Shown: positions 54,406 to 63,600, counted from the first letter of the stretch. The stretch: DNA of 64,000 bases from Ciceribacter thiooxidans (GCF_014126615.1 NZ_CP059896.1:506501-570500); one strand, 5' to 3'. Program-made: numbers and translations. Notes: a model not told the origin generated them from the sequence alone.

Positions 54406-54877
54406 AAAGCACGTCCTGCTGCAGCTTCTCGGTCGCCAGCGCCTGATTGGAATAGCGCCGGTCGCCCGTCACTTCCCGCCCGATCCAGTGGGGCAGGGAC
54501 GGGGCGTCGCTTTCCTCCCGCAGTTCCACCTCGGCGATCACCAGTCCCTGATACGCACCTTCGTAGACGTCGATCTCCCAGACGAAGCCGTGATGCTCGA
54601 CGGTGTAACGCACCTTCTCGATGACGTTGCCGACGGCGAGCGCGATCATTTCTTCAGCGTCGTCGAGCGCGATGGGGTATTCGAATTCGTCGCGGACGAG
54701 CGAGTTCTGGCCGATCTTGACCGTCAGCTGGGCCGTGGTGCCGTTCTTCGTCCGCACGCGCACGGAGCGGTCATGCATGAGGACGACATAGGCCTGACGC
54801 ATCGGCGTCGCGGATGTCACGAACGCCCGCCAATCGTCGTTTGCCACGAGGAACTTCCGCTCTATCTCCTTGGCCAT
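54389..54877 (-). CDS. CYTH domain protein (inorganic triphosphatase-like)
   Basis: A 162-residue triphosphate-tunnel enzyme with the signature ExExK (EIERK, residues 4-8). Alternating basic and acidic strand residues follow ([34 protein letters not shown]-type IAEVELREE). It hydrolyses tripolyphosphate or a nucleoside triphosphate with Mg. It is upstream of and overlaps the CHAD gene. Confidence 0.9.
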   Translation of the reverse strand: MAKEIERKFLVANDDWRAFVTSATPMRQAYVVLMHDRSVRVRTKNGTTAQLTVKIGQNSLVRDEFEYPIALDDAEEMIALAVGNVIEKVRYTVEHHGFVWEIDVYEGAYQGLVIAEVELREESDAPSLPHWIGREVTGDRRYSNQALATEKLQQDVLYGLPN

Positions 54878-55035
54878 CGACCCCGTTCCGGTTGCCGTCC
54901 TGCGGGGTTACCGTACAGGAAGTCTGGAATGCGTCAAACAGCGGCGACGCGAACGCGCGCATTTGTCTCGACAAGGCGGGCCCGTCGCTATATCCGTCTG
55001 TCAATTTCAATCGTTTTAAGAAAGGGAGCCGGACC

Positions 55036-55674
55036 ATGGGCGCCAAAACCGAAAAGCTTCTTTCGACCCTGAAATTGCAGCCGGTGGTGCCGGTGCTGAT
55101 CGTCGAGGATGCGGCGACGGCCGTGCCGCTCGCGCGGGCATTGGTTGCCGGCGGACTGAAGGCGATCGAGATCACCATGCGGACCGATGCCGCGCTGGAA
55201 GCCGTGCGCCGCGTGGCGGCCGAGGTCGAGGGTGCGGTGGTCGGCGCCGGGACGATCCTCAATCCTGCGCATTTCGAGGCGGCCGTCGAGGCCGGTTCGC
55301 AGTTCATCGTCAGCCCCGGCACGACGCGCGAACTCATCCACGCCGCGCGCTCGTCGGATATCCCGCTGCTTCCCGGTGCTGCGACCGCGAGCGAAGTCAT
55401 GCAGCTCCGCGAGGAAGGCTATCAGGTGCTGAAGTTCTTCCCGGCCGAGCAGGCCGGTGGAGCCGCCTACCTCAAGGCTCTGTCATCGCCGCTTGCCGGC
55501 ACGCTCTTCTGCCCCACCGGTGGCATCTCGCTCAAGAACGCGCGTGATTACCTTTCGCTGCCGAACGTCGTCTGCGTCGGCGGCTCGTGGGTGGCGCCGA
55601 AAGAGCTGGTCGCCGCCGGCGACTGGGCGGGCATCACCAGGCTTGCCTCGGAGGCCGCTGCCCTGAAGGGCTGA
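55036..55674 (+). CDS. eda: KDPG/KHG aldolase (2-dehydro-3-deoxy-phosphogluconate aldolase)
   Basis: Entner-Doudoroff aldolase splitting KDPG to pyruvate and glyceraldehyde-3-P, the main hexose route in rhizobia. The 212-residue protein has Glu45 (AIEITMRT) and Schiff-base Lys133 ([12 protein letters not shown]), numbered as in E. coli Eda. AAAGGGAG precedes ATG 55036. No edd or zwf lies nearby, so it is a single-gene unit here. Confidence 0.94.
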   Translation: MGAKTEKLLSTLKLQPVVPVLIVEDAATAVPLARALVAGGLKAIEITMRTDAALEAVRRVAAEVEGAVVGAGTILNPAHFEAAVEAGSQFIVSPGTTRELIHAARSSDIPLLPGAATASEVMQLREEGYQVLKFFPAEQAGGAAYLKALSSPLAGTLFCPTGGISLKNARDYLSLPNVVCVGGSWVAPKELVAAGDWAGITRLASEAAALKG

Positions 55675-55758
55675 TCCGTCAGTCGATGTCGCCGTCTTTG
55701 TATTGTCGCGATCGGCTACCTATGTAGCGTTGAGCGAATGCACAACACGGAGATGGCG

Positions 55759-56457
55759 ATGTTCGACGCGAAGAAGCTTCTGGACCAATTCCTCGGTTCA
55801 CAGGTTCCCGGAACCACGGGAACGGTGAAGGAAAAGGCGGGCGGCATCGCCCAGCTCGCCAAGGACAATCCGCTTGCGACCGGCGCGATCCTCGCCGCCG
55901 TTCTCGGCACCAAGACGGGACGCAAGCTCGCCGGCAATGTCGCGACCATCGGCGGCATCGCCGCCATCGCCGGCCTCGGTTATCAGGCCTACAAGAACTA
56001 TCAGGCCGGCAAGACGCCGCAGACGCAGCCCGCCGCCTCCGAGCCCGTTCTTCTTCCTCCGCCGGCGGATTCGCCGTTCAGTGCCGACGCTGCAGCGGTC
56101 GGGAACGATTTCGCGTTGACGCTGGTCCGGGCGATGATCGCGGCCGCCAAGGCTGACGGCCATATCGACGACGCCGAACGCGCCCGTATCCTCGACAAGA
56201 TCCACTCCTCCGCGCTCGACGCGGAGGCCGAGGCCTTCATCGCCGAGGAACTCGCCCGGCCGACGGATGTCGAGGCGCTGGTGGCGGCGGCAAAGACCGA
56301 AGCCCAGAAAGTGGAGCTCTTTACGGCGTCGCGGCTTGCGATCGATCCGGACAGCCGGGCCGAACGCGGCTATCTCGACATGCTCGCCGGACGACTCGGC
56401 CTCGCCGACGGACTGGTCGACCATATCGAGGCGACGGTTGCCGGCGCCACCGTCTGA
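55759..56457 (+). CDS. DUF533 (TerB-like) protein
   Basis: A 232-residue protein of the YebE/DUF533 family: MFDAKKLLDQFLGSQVPG, a glycine/alanine-rich hydrophobic segment (about residues 45-80), a Pro-rich linker and a helical TerB-like domain (LVRAMIAAAKADGHIDDAERARIL). It probably associates with the inner membrane; function unknown. GGAG at 55749-55752 supports ATG 55759 over ATG 55738. Confidence 0.82.
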   Translation: MFDAKKLLDQFLGSQVPGTTGTVKEKAGGIAQLAKDNPLATGAILAAVLGTKTGRKLAGNVATIGGIAAIAGLGYQAYKNYQAGKTPQTQPAASEPVLLPPPADSPFSADAAAVGNDFALTLVRAMIAAAKADGHIDDAERARILDKIHSSALDAEAEAFIAEELARPTDVEALVAAAKTEAQKVELFTASRLAIDPDSRAERGYLDMLAGRLGLADGLVDHIEATVAGATV

Positions 56458-56538
56458 GATCGCAATGCATTCGGATGGCCGGTTGCCTTTGCCGGGCGGC
56501 TGGCCTACTGCTTTGCCGGAACATTCCGTGAGGCAGGC

Positions 56539-57231
56539 ATGCGCGATCTATCGACATTCAAAGGCTGTCCGGCACCGTCGCCGGTAAGGCTCGAAGGCCG
56601 TTTTGTGACGGTCGAACCTTATGACAGGGACAAGCACCTCCAGGCCCTTTGGGACGGCCTCGGCGGGATGGGCATCAATCCGCTGCTCACCTATTTCACC
56701 CAGCCGGACTTCGGCAGCATCGCCGACTTCGAGAGCTGGCTCGACAATGCCCGCACCAAGGGTGGCTGGCTCACCCATGTCTTCCGGGACAATGCGTCGG
56801 GCAAGATCGTCGGCATGGCGAACTACATGCGCGCCGACCCGGCCAACGGTGTCGTCGAGGTGGGGGGCGTCGCTCATGGTCCGGCGATGAGCCGCACGCC
56901 GCTTGCAACCGAGGCTCATTACCTGATGGCGAAGCACGTCTTCGACGATCTCGGCTACCGCCGCTACGAGTGGAAGTGCCACAACGAGAACGAGGCGAGC
57001 AAGACGACCGCGCGCCGTTACGGCTTCACCTTCGAGGGCGTGTTCCGCCAGCACATGCTTTCGAAGGGCAAGAACCGCGACACCGCCTGGTTCTCGATCA
57101 TCGACGGCGACTGGCCGCTGGTGAAGGCGGCGTTCGAAGCCTGGCTTGCCCCGGATAATTTCGACGCCGAAGGCCGGCAGAAGCGGAAACTCGAAGACAT
57201 CCGCGCCGAGCTGGCAAGGGCGGTGGCCTGA
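56539..57231 (+). CDS. GNAT family N-acetyltransferase (RimJ/RimL type)
   Basis: A 230-residue acetyltransferase with the RimL-like pattern VRLEGRFVTVEPYDRDKH, VGMANYMRADPANGVVEVG and KCHNENEASKTTARRYGFTFEGVFRQHM. It acetylates an amino group of a protein or small molecule with acetyl-CoA. Its stop overlaps the ATG of the next gene (TGATG), so the two are coupled. Confidence 0.86.
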   Translation: MRDLSTFKGCPAPSPVRLEGRFVTVEPYDRDKHLQALWDGLGGMGINPLLTYFTQPDFGSIADFESWLDNARTKGGWLTHVFRDNASGKIVGMANYMRADPANGVVEVGGVAHGPAMSRTPLATEAHYLMAKHVFDDLGYRRYEWKCHNENEASKTTARRYGFTFEGVFRQHMLSKGKNRDTAWFSIIDGDWPLVKAAFEAWLAPDNFDAEGRQKRKLEDIRAELARAVA

Positions 57232-57452
57232 TGGCTGGAAGCGACAAGGAAACCCGTTCTTCGGCGATCGCCGCCTTTGTTATCCTGCTTGGGATCGGTA
57301 TCGCACTCCTCGTCATGCCGAAGGTCGTGCTGTGGGTCGGCGGTTACTCGCCGGTGCTGGCGGCCGCCCTCGGCACGCTGGTGATCCTGTCCTTCTTTCT
57401 GATCTTCTGGCTGCGCGCGCGCTACCAGCGCCGCCGCGGCGATCAGGACTGA
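57231..57452 (+). CDS. small two-segment membrane protein
   Basis: A 73-residue protein with two membrane segments (about residues 12-32 and 40-60) and a basic C-terminus (RARYQRRRGDQD). No family is recognised. It begins in the stop codon of the acetyltransferase gene, and its 3' end overlaps the convergent NicO gene by 10 bases. Coupled translation is the main support that it is real. Confidence 0.65.
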   Translation: MAGSDKETRSSAIAAFVILLGIGIALLVMPKVVLWVGGYSPVLAAALGTLVILSFFLIFWLRARYQRRRGDQD

Positions 57453-58492
57453 AGCGTCGCCGCAAGCAGCACCACGCCCATCACGATGACGAGAAGAGCG
57501 CCGCCGATCTCGATGGCGCTCGACACCTTTCGAGCGGCCGGAGATCCGGGGCCGAAGAGACGAACCGCGACCGTCTTCGCCGAGACGGCAAGCGTCGCGA
57601 GGAGGGAGACGGTGATCGCTGTCCCGAGGGCCATGGCGAAGACCGAGAGCACGCCGCCGAGATAAAGCCCGTTCAGGATCGAGAAGGTCATCACCAGCAG
57701 GGCGCCGGAACACGGGCGCAGGCCGACGGCGACGATCGCCGACCAAGCCTCCCTTAACCGGAACTCTTTTGCCGACAGCAGCCGTGGATCGGCGATATGG
57801 CTCATGCCGCAGTCGGGGCAGACGGCACCCGGTGCAAGGTCCGAATGGCTGTGCTCGACGGAAATGGCTACGAAACGAAGGCCCGTCGTGGTGTGCGATC
57901 CCGGAGCCGAAGCGGCACCGGCAAACAGCGATGCGCTCGCCGGCTGGGCGGTGAAAATCGACCGCAGCTTGCGCACGAGAAGCCAGAGGCCGAAGGCGAT
58001 GATGAGCCCGTAGCTCGCGAGTTCCATCGCGTCGGTCGCGTTCGTCAGCGTGATCCCCGTGCCCCTGAGGACGAGATAGGCGACCCCGACGACAGCGATT
58101 GCCACCAGCGCTTGCAGCGCCGAGGAGACGAAGGAGATGCCGACGCCGCGCTTCAGCTCGGTTTCGTTGGCGATCATATAGGACGAGATCACCGCTTTGC
58201 CGTGCCCCGGGCCGGCGGCATGGAACACGCCATAGGCAAAGGAAAGCCCGACGAGTGTGGCAAGGCGACTCGGGTCTTCCCGCATCGCCTTCAGCGATCC
58301 GGTCAGCGCACGGTAGAAGGCCTGCTGGTGCTCGTTCACCCAGCCGAGAAATCCGCCGAACATGCCGGTGGTGGGGAACGACGGTTCGGCCGTGCCGATG
58401 CCGAGTGGTGAGCCTGCAAGGGCCGCCGACGCCGTAAAGAAGACGAGCAAGACAGAGAGGGCGGCATATCGGCCGCGGCCGGCGCTCAGCAT
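57443..58492 (-). CDS. NicO family nickel/cobalt-type transporter
   Basis: A 349-residue membrane protein with a signal-like N-terminus, six to eight membrane segments and the two NicO signatures, YGVFHAAGPGHGKAVISSY and VGLRPCSGALLVMTFS. A central loop holds HSHSDLAPGAVCPDCGMSH, a plausible metal site. RcnA-like members export Ni/Co. The coupling to a DUF1007 protein (7-base overlap) is a recurrent pair in alphaproteobacteria and some predict a role in zinc traffic, so metal and direction are open. Confidence 0.82.
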   Translation of the reverse strand: MLSAGRGRYAALSVLLVFFTASAALAGSPLGIGTAEPSFPTTGMFGGFLGWVNEHQQAFYRALTGSLKAMREDPSRLATLVGLSFAYGVFHAAGPGHGKAVISSYMIANETELKRGVGISFVSSALQALVAIAVVGVAYLVLRGTGITLTNATDAMELASYGLIIAFGLWLLVRKLRSIFTAQPASASLFAGAASAPGSHTTTGLRFVAISVEHSHSDLAPGAVCPDCGMSHIADPRLLSAKEFRLREAWSAIVAVGLRPCSGALLVMTFSILNGLYLGGVLSVFAMALGTAITVSLLATLAVSAKTVAVRLFGPGSPAARKVSSAIEIGGALLVIVMGVVLLAATLQS

Positions 58493-59130
58493 GATACGTC
58501 GAGGCGGGTTGCGAACAGCTTGCCCATGTCCGAGCCGCCGGGATTGTTGAAGAAGGCTTCCGTCATCATGTTCTGGTTCTGCGCCATCACCGCGTCCGGA
58601 TCGGGGCGAATGACCTGCCGCTTGCAGACCTCGAAACCGTCGCCCTCGGTCACGAGATCTCCGTCCTTGGCGAAGTCGATCGAGGTGTAGAAGGTCGGGT
58701 CGTAGATGCCGAAGGAGAGCTTGCCCTTGAGCGGCACCGCGGTCTGCGGTTTCACGATGAAGAACACGAGGAGCTGATTGTCCTTGAAGTCGACGTTGAA
58801 CACCTCCGGCGTCGCGAACTTCACCGGACTGCCGTTGTCGGTGACGAAGGTGAAATAGTCGTAGTCGCCGGTCGAGGTGCGGATCGTGTCGGCGATTTCC
58901 TTCAACTCGTCGGGGTCGAGCTTCAGATTGGTATTCTTGTCGAAATCGAGCAGCACGCTTGATGAGAACACGTCATCGAAGCGCCAGACGTTGCGGATTT
59001 CCGTGATGTTTCCGGCGTCGGCGACGACCTCGAGCCTCGCCTCGGCGAAGATGTGAGGATGGGCAAACGCGGGTAGCGGCTGCAGGGCGAGGGCGATCGC
59101 TGCGGCTGCCGGCGTGAAAGTCTTCTTCAT
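58486..59130 (-). CDS. DUF1007 family exported protein
   Basis: A 214-residue periplasmic protein with signal peptide MKKTFTPAAAAIALALQPL and an immediate HPHIFAEARLEVV start to the mature protein, typical of DUF1007 and suited to metal binding through its N-terminal His residues. It is the first gene of a two-gene unit with the NicO transporter and presumably delivers or receives its metal. Confidence 0.85.
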   Translation of the reverse strand: MKKTFTPAAAAIALALQPLPAFAHPHIFAEARLEVVADAGNITEIRNVWRFDDVFSSSVLLDFDKNTNLKLDPDELKEIADTIRTSTGDYDYFTFVTDNGSPVKFATPEVFNVDFKDNQLLVFFIVKPQTAVPLKGKLSFGIYDPTFYTSIDFAKDGDLVTEGDGFEVCKRQVIRPDPDAVMAQNQNMMTEAFFNNPGGSDMGKLFATRLDVSC

Positions 59131-59238
59131 GATGCCCTGTCGTTGCTCGCGTCACGGGATTCGGCGATCCGTCACCGTTCCCTTTACCAGAATTGGGACG
59201 GAAGTTGGACTGTCCGCCATTGCATCAGCCGATATCCC

Positions 59239-60132
59239 TCAGGCGTTCTTGCGGAACCAGGCGTGGAGATAGTCGACGAAGGCGCGAACCTTCGCCGGCA
59301 GGTAGCGACGATGGGGATAGACGGCGTAGATGCCCCGGTCGGACGGCAGGTAGTCGTCGAACAGCGAAACAAGGTCTCCCGATTGCAGGTAGGGCCTCGC
59401 GATGAAATCCGGGATCATCGCGACACCGAGCCCGGCGCGCGCGGCCCGGAGCGTCGCCTGCGGGCTATTGACCTCGATCGGACCGCTGACGTTTACGGAA
59501 AAGCTGCCGTCCTTCGGCTCGTGGAAGCGAAGCGTGTTGTGGGTCCGTGAATTCGTGTCGATCAGGAAGGGCACTCGCGACAGGTCCTGCGGATGGGTGA
59601 GCGGCCCGTGCTTCTCGACGAAGGCGGGCGTTGCGCAGGCATAGACGCGGAAATCGGAAAGCTTTCTGGCGATCAGGCCCGAATCGTCGAGTTTGGTAAT
59701 GCGGATTGCGAGGTCGAACCCTTCCTCTATGAGGTCGACGAAGCGGTCCTCGGCGACGATCTCGAGCGAGAGATCGGGGTGCTCCTTGACGAAGTCGATC
59801 AGCGACTGGCCGACATCGGCGTCGATGAAGGTGCGCGGCAGCGAGACCTTCAGCTTGCCACGGATATCGGCATTGTTCTCACGCACGAGGTCGGCGAGGT
59901 TGTCGATCTCCTTGAGGATGTCGGAGGCCGTCCGGTAATAGGTGTGGCCTGCGCCGGTCAGCGAAAACTGGCGCGTGGTACGATTGAGGAGCAGGGCGCC
60001 GAGCTCGTCTTCCAGTTCACGGACATACTTGGAAAGCAGGGCTTTCGACCGGCCGGTCTTGCGGGCGGCGGCGGAAAAGCCTTCGGCCTCGACCACGTCG
60101 ATGAAGGCGCGCATGCGGGTCAGGGTGTCCAT
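59239..60132 (-). CDS. LysR family transcriptional regulator
   Basis: A 297-residue LysR regulator (TRMRAFIDVVEAEGFSAAARKTGRSKALLSKYVRELEDELGA) of the CrgA/DsdC-like branch. ATG 60132 starts the conserved protein; an in-frame start at 60180 lacks support. It is divergent from ornithine decarboxylase across 558 bases. Neither neighbour is a proven target. Confidence 0.88.
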   Translation of the reverse strand: MDTLTRMRAFIDVVEAEGFSAAARKTGRSKALLSKYVRELEDELGALLLNRTTRQFSLTGAGHTYYRTASDILKEIDNLADLVRENNADIRGKLKVSLPRTFIDADVGQSLIDFVKEHPDLSLEIVAEDRFVDLIEEGFDLAIRITKLDDSGLIARKLSDFRVYACATPAFVEKHGPLTHPQDLSRVPFLIDTNSRTHNTLRFHEPKDGSFSVNVSGPIEVNSPQATLRAARAGLGVAMIPDFIARPYLQSGDLVSLFDDYLPSDRGIYAVYPHRRYLPAKVRAFVDYLHAWFRKNA

Positions 60133-60227
60133 GGGCCGGGCTCCTTCGCGAACTGCGCCGAATTGTGAACATAAGCGCAAGATCGTTCAATCTCATTTTC
60201 GGGAAACCAGACAAAAAACGCTTGATT

Positions 60228-60317
60228 ATGACCGCGAATGTTCTTATCTCCTCGCTTGCCCAAAGTCGCACGTGCCTGTGGGTGTCCGCCGACCCTCGAA
60301 CTGGGATTTATCCCTAA
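60228..60317 (+). CDS. possible 29-residue leader peptide upstream of ornithine decarboxylase
   Basis: ATG 60228 opens a 29-codon frame (MTANVLISSLAQS, ending RTGIYP) that stops at TAA 60315-60317. Ornithine decarboxylase genes in enterobacteria use a leader peptide (speFL) for polyamine control. Here there is no ribosome site I trust and no homology I can claim, so this is only a candidate. Confidence 0.25.
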   Translation: MTANVLISSLAQSRTCLWVSADPRTGIYP

Positions 60318-60690
60318 GGTGAGGTCATCGGTAAGGTACCTGGAACTAACCCCTCCAGTCGCTATTCCGGCCAACCGGGAAATGCGAGGACATCTTGAAG
60401 CAACGACGGTGCGGGCCTTTCTGGTTCTCTGCCGGCTTTCCATCAGCCGGGGTACTGAAGAGGCACACCATCATTGCCGGAAGTGCGGTAGGGTTTCCCC
60501 TCCAATCCATGGCAGACAAAGCGGATTTATGCGCTCAGGCAAGAGTGCGTTCATCCATCGTTTCGCGCGTCGAGCGTTCGTACGGTACCAGAGTTTCCAC
60601 CGGCTGGTTTCGAGCGTTCTCTCGTCGCCCTTTGTCCTTCCGGAATCTTCGCAGGTTCCGGGCTCTTTGGAATATGGAAGGGATAGACCG
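60318..60690 (+). promoter_or_regulatory. long leader of ornithine decarboxylase (speF-motif candidate)
   Basis: About 370-510 bases of untranslated sequence separate the LysR gene from the decarboxylase start. Hairpins are visible (CCGGC-N9-GCCGG at 60432-60450; GTCGAGCGTTC-like repeats near 60567 and 60608). Alphaproteobacterial ornithine decarboxylase genes are known to carry the conserved speF RNA element in this position; I infer, but cannot confirm, that this is it. The frame of the decarboxylase stays open upstream to about 60238, so an N-terminally extended product is a less likely alternative. Confidence 0.5.
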
Positions 60691-61824
60691 ATGACCACTG
60701 CCCGCATCCTCGACTTCATCAAGTCCCGACGACCGGAAGGTCCCTGCCTCGTGGTCGATCTCGACGTCGTGCGCGACAACTATTCCGCGTTCCGTCACGC
60801 CCTGCCGGACAGCGCGATCTACTATGCCGTCAAGGCCAATCCGGCTCCGGAAATCCTGTCGCTGCTCGCCGGGCTCGGCTCGAGCTTCGACTGCGCCTCT
60901 GTCGCCGAGATCCAGATGGCTCTCGACGCCGGCGCGACCGCAGACCGCATTTCCTACGGCAATACCATCAAGAAGGAACGTGACGTCGCGCGCGCCCACG
61001 CACTCGGCATCAGCCTCTTTGCGGTCGACAGCCACGAGGAAGTCGAGAAGGTCGCCCGCGCCGCGCCCGGCGCCCGCGTCTTCTGCCGCGTCCTGACGGA
61101 CGGTGAGGGCGCCGAATGGCCGCTTTCCCGCAAGTTCGGCTGCGTTCCGCAGATGGCGGTCGACGTGCTCGTCTACGCGCACCAGCTCGGTCTCGAGTCC
61201 TACGGCGTTTCCTTCCACGTCGGCTCGCAGATGACCAAGGTCGACGCCTGGGATTCGGCTCTCGCCGATGCCAAACGCGTGTTCGCCTCGCTCGCCAAGC
61301 AGGGCATCCACCTGCAGATGGTCAACATGGGCGGCGGTTTCCCGACCAAGTACCTGCGCGATATTCCGTCGGCGGAGGCCTACGGTCTGGCGATCACCGG
61401 AGCACTGAAGAAGCACTTCGGCAATCACATCCCGAAGACGATCATCGAGCCGGGTCGCGGCATGGTCGGCAATGCAGGCGTGATCAAGGCCGAGGTCGTG
61501 CTCGTCTCGAAGAAGTCGGACAACGATGCGCATCGCTGGGTCTTCCTCGACATAGGCAAGTTCGGTGGCCTCGCCGAAACCATGGACGAGGCGATCCGCT
61601 ATCCGATCCGCACCGAGCGCGATGCGGACGACATGGAGCCCTGCGTGCTCGCCGGCCCCACCTGCGATTCGGCCGACGTGCTCTATGAGAAGAACATGTA
61701 TCCGCTGCCGGTCTCGCTGACGATCGGCGACGAGGTTCTGATCGAAGGCACGGGCGCCTACACCACGACTTATTCGGCGGTTGCCTTCAACGGCTTCGAA
61801 CCGCTGAAGTCTTACGTGATCTAA
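60691..61824 (+). CDS. odc2: ornithine decarboxylase, fold type III (possibly also lysine)
   Basis: Makes putrescine from ornithine, the entry to homospermidine synthesis in rhizobia. The 377-residue alanine-racemase-fold enzyme has PLP Lys48 (YYAVKANPAPEIL), the glycine loop VNMGGGFPT, EPGRGMVGNAG and the catalytic-Cys segment LAGPTCDSADVL. GGAAGGGA lies before ATG 60691. It has no relation to fold type I SpeF of E. coli. The symbol follows the S. meliloti paralogue naming and is tentative; lysine may also be used. Confidence 0.88.
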   Translation: MTTARILDFIKSRRPEGPCLVVDLDVVRDNYSAFRHALPDSAIYYAVKANPAPEILSLLAGLGSSFDCASVAEIQMALDAGATADRISYGNTIKKERDVARAHALGISLFAVDSHEEVEKVARAAPGARVFCRVLTDGEGAEWPLSRKFGCVPQMAVDVLVYAHQLGLESYGVSFHVGSQMTKVDAWDSALADAKRVFASLAKQGIHLQMVNMGGGFPTKYLRDIPSAEAYGLAITGALKKHFGNHIPKTIIEPGRGMVGNAGVIKAEVVLVSKKSDNDAHRWVFLDIGKFGGLAETMDEAIRYPIRTERDADDMEPCVLAGPTCDSADVLYEKNMYPLPVSLTIGDEVLIEGTGAYTTTYSAVAFNGFEPLKSYVI

Positions 61825-61913
61825 GGCTAAGCCTCACTCGACGACCGCGCCGGCACCGCCGGCGCGGCAATCACAAAAGATCATGGGAAACGCTCTTAGG
61901 ATGGGAGGTCGAT

Positions 61914-62507
61914 ATGGCCACTGTTCTTGACACGGTGCGCGCGTTCTTCGCGCCGGCACCGACCTTCGTCATCGAAAACGAAACGCCGGCCGACGTCGTG
62001 GCGCGCGAGATGCTGCTCGACAGGACGATGGGCGCCGATCGCCGCAAGAAGTCGTCGGAGAAGATCCGCCGCGGCCGTGTTCCGGCCGAAGGGCTCGCCC
62101 TCGTCGCCCGCGATGTGGACGGTCACCTGATCGGCACCGTGCGGCTGTGGAACGTCGAGGCCGGTGTCGACGGCAATGGCCGGCCAGTGGATGCACTCCT
62201 GCTCGGGCCGCTCGCCGTCGACTGTGCCCACGAGGGCAAGGGGATCGGCTCGGCACTGATGCGCGCAGCGATCGCGGAAGCGAAGGCCCGTGGCCACGGG
62301 GCCATCCTGCTTGTCGGCGACGCGCTCTACTACCAGCGCTTCGGTTTTCTTGCCGAGAAGACGCGGCACCTCGTCATGCCGGGGCCGTTTGCCCGCGAGC
62401 GGTTCCTGGCACTGGACCTGAAATCCGGCTGGCTCGACGCGGCGGCCGGCATGGTCGTCGGCAGCGGCCGCAAGCTGCCACGGACGGGACGGCGGCAGAG
62501 GGCCTGA
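61914..62507 (+). CDS. GNAT family N-acetyltransferase
   Basis: A 197-residue acetyltransferase with an N-terminal insertion (DVVAREMLLDRTMGADRRKKSSEKIRRG) and the acetyl-CoA loop LGPLAVDCAHEGKGIGSALMRAAI, then VGDALYYQRFGFL. It lies 89 bases behind odc2 on the same strand, so polyamine acetylation is an attractive but unproven guess. Confidence 0.87.
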   Translation: MATVLDTVRAFFAPAPTFVIENETPADVVAREMLLDRTMGADRRKKSSEKIRRGRVPAEGLALVARDVDGHLIGTVRLWNVEAGVDGNGRPVDALLLGPLAVDCAHEGKGIGSALMRAAIAEAKARGHGAILLVGDALYYQRFGFLAEKTRHLVMPGPFARERFLALDLKSGWLDAAAGMVVGSGRKLPRTGRRQRA

Positions 62508-62838
62508 TCCGGCACTACCGCCCCCGGCGCGTTCCATTCGCGCTTCCCTGCGGGCTGATTCGCGTTCCGCGTGCGAGCTTCCGGTTGCAGAACCGCTGAG
62601 CGGTGCCGTGGGTTTGTCGTTGGAAGGCAGCGCACAGCGCGTCGTTAAGTCGCAGATTCTCCAAGGGAATATGCCTTTCGTCAAGTTTTTCATTGTAAAA
62701 ATGTCACAGTGTTGATCGATCGATTTTCGGCATTTGATTAACATGTGAAGTATTGATCTGGCGCAACCGGCAGCGGTGTGCGTGGGGGATAGTCGGCGGC
62801 ATGGCTTCAGGCCAAACGACTGACTAAGGAGAGACCCC
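62508..62838. other. 331-base promoter region before the OmpW-like gene
   Basis: The AT content rises from about 62640 to 62760 (TTTTTCATTGTAAAAATG, GCATTTGATTAACATG), as expected of a promoter region. TTGATCGATCGATT at about 62712 resembles half of a FixK/Fnr site but lacks the second arm. I see no gene. Confidence 0.45.
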
Positions 62839-63531
62839 ATGACCACCACTTGCACAAGGCGGATCAGCGCTCTTGCCGCAACCACTGCAATTCTGTTGTT
62901 CGCCCAGGCGGCCGGCGCGGCGGACCTGATGCCCGCAGTCGAGCCCACCCCGGCTGCCGAGGACATCGGCGCTGTCAGCCCGTGGCAGATCCGCGTGCGC
63001 GGGCTTGGCGTCATTACCAATGACGAAGGCTCGGTCGACGGTGTCGCCGGCTCGGATCTCTCCTATAGCGACTCGGTTATCCCCGAACTCGACATCACCT
63101 ATTACTTCACCGACAATCTGGCCGCCGAACTCATCCTCGGCACCACCTGGGCCGGCATCTACGGCGAAGGCTCGCTCGCCGGCCTCGACCGCATCGGCAG
63201 CACCTGGGTTCTGCCCCCGACGCTCACCCTGCAGTATCACTTCACGGATTTCGGCGCCTTCAAGCCCTATGTCGGCGCCGGCGTGAACTACACGATCTTC
63301 TACAACCAGGATGCCGACAGCGCGACTGACCTGCATGTCAAGGACAGCTTCGGCTTCGCCCTGCAGGCCGGCTTCGACTACATGATCAACGAACACTGGG
63401 GCGTCAACTTCGACGTCAAGAAGATCTTCCTGCGTCCGGACTTCGACGTCACCGTCGGCGGTGCAGACCTGACCGGCAACGCCAAGCTTGATCCCTGGCT
63501 CATCGGCGGTGGTGTGACTTACCGCTTCTAA
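62839..63531 (+). CDS. OmpW family outer membrane protein
   Basis: A 230-residue eight-stranded beta-barrel with signal peptide (cut after GAAD region ATTAILLFAQAAGA), the OmpW start WQIRVRGLGVITND, and a C-terminal aromatic residue (GGGVTYRF) for BAM insertion. It makes a narrow outer-membrane pore for small hydrophobic molecules. AAGGAGAG precedes the ATG. A terminator follows. Confidence 0.92.
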   Translation: MTTTCTRRISALAATTAILLFAQAAGAADLMPAVEPTPAAEDIGAVSPWQIRVRGLGVITNDEGSVDGVAGSDLSYSDSVIPELDITYYFTDNLAAELILGTTWAGIYGEGSLAGLDRIGSTWVLPPTLTLQYHFTDFGAFKPYVGAGVNYTIFYNQDADSATDLHVKDSFGFALQAGFDYMINEHWGVNFDVKKIFLRPDFDVTVGGADLTGNAKLDPWLIGGGVTYRF

Positions 63532-63546
63532 GTCACGCCATCGATG

Positions 63547-63581
63547 GCGGTCGCGGGACCTTTCCCGCGGCCGCTTTTTTT
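63547..63581 (+). terminator. Rho-independent terminator of the OmpW-like gene
   Basis: GCGGTCGCGGG / CCCGCGGCCGC 11-bp stem with one G-T pair, loop ACCTTT, then seven T. Confidence 0.9.
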
Positions 63582-63600
63582 GTGCGTGCTTGTTGAAGCG

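Noticed and set aside
60238..60690. N-terminal extension of ornithine decarboxylase
   Set aside because: The frame is open but the sequence is Arg/Ser/Cys-rich and unlike the family; MTTARILDFIK at 60691 is the normal start with a ribosome site.
62708..62730. FixK/Fnr box before the OmpW-like gene
   Set aside because: TTGATCGATCGATT has only the left half; the ATCAA arm at the right spacing is missing.
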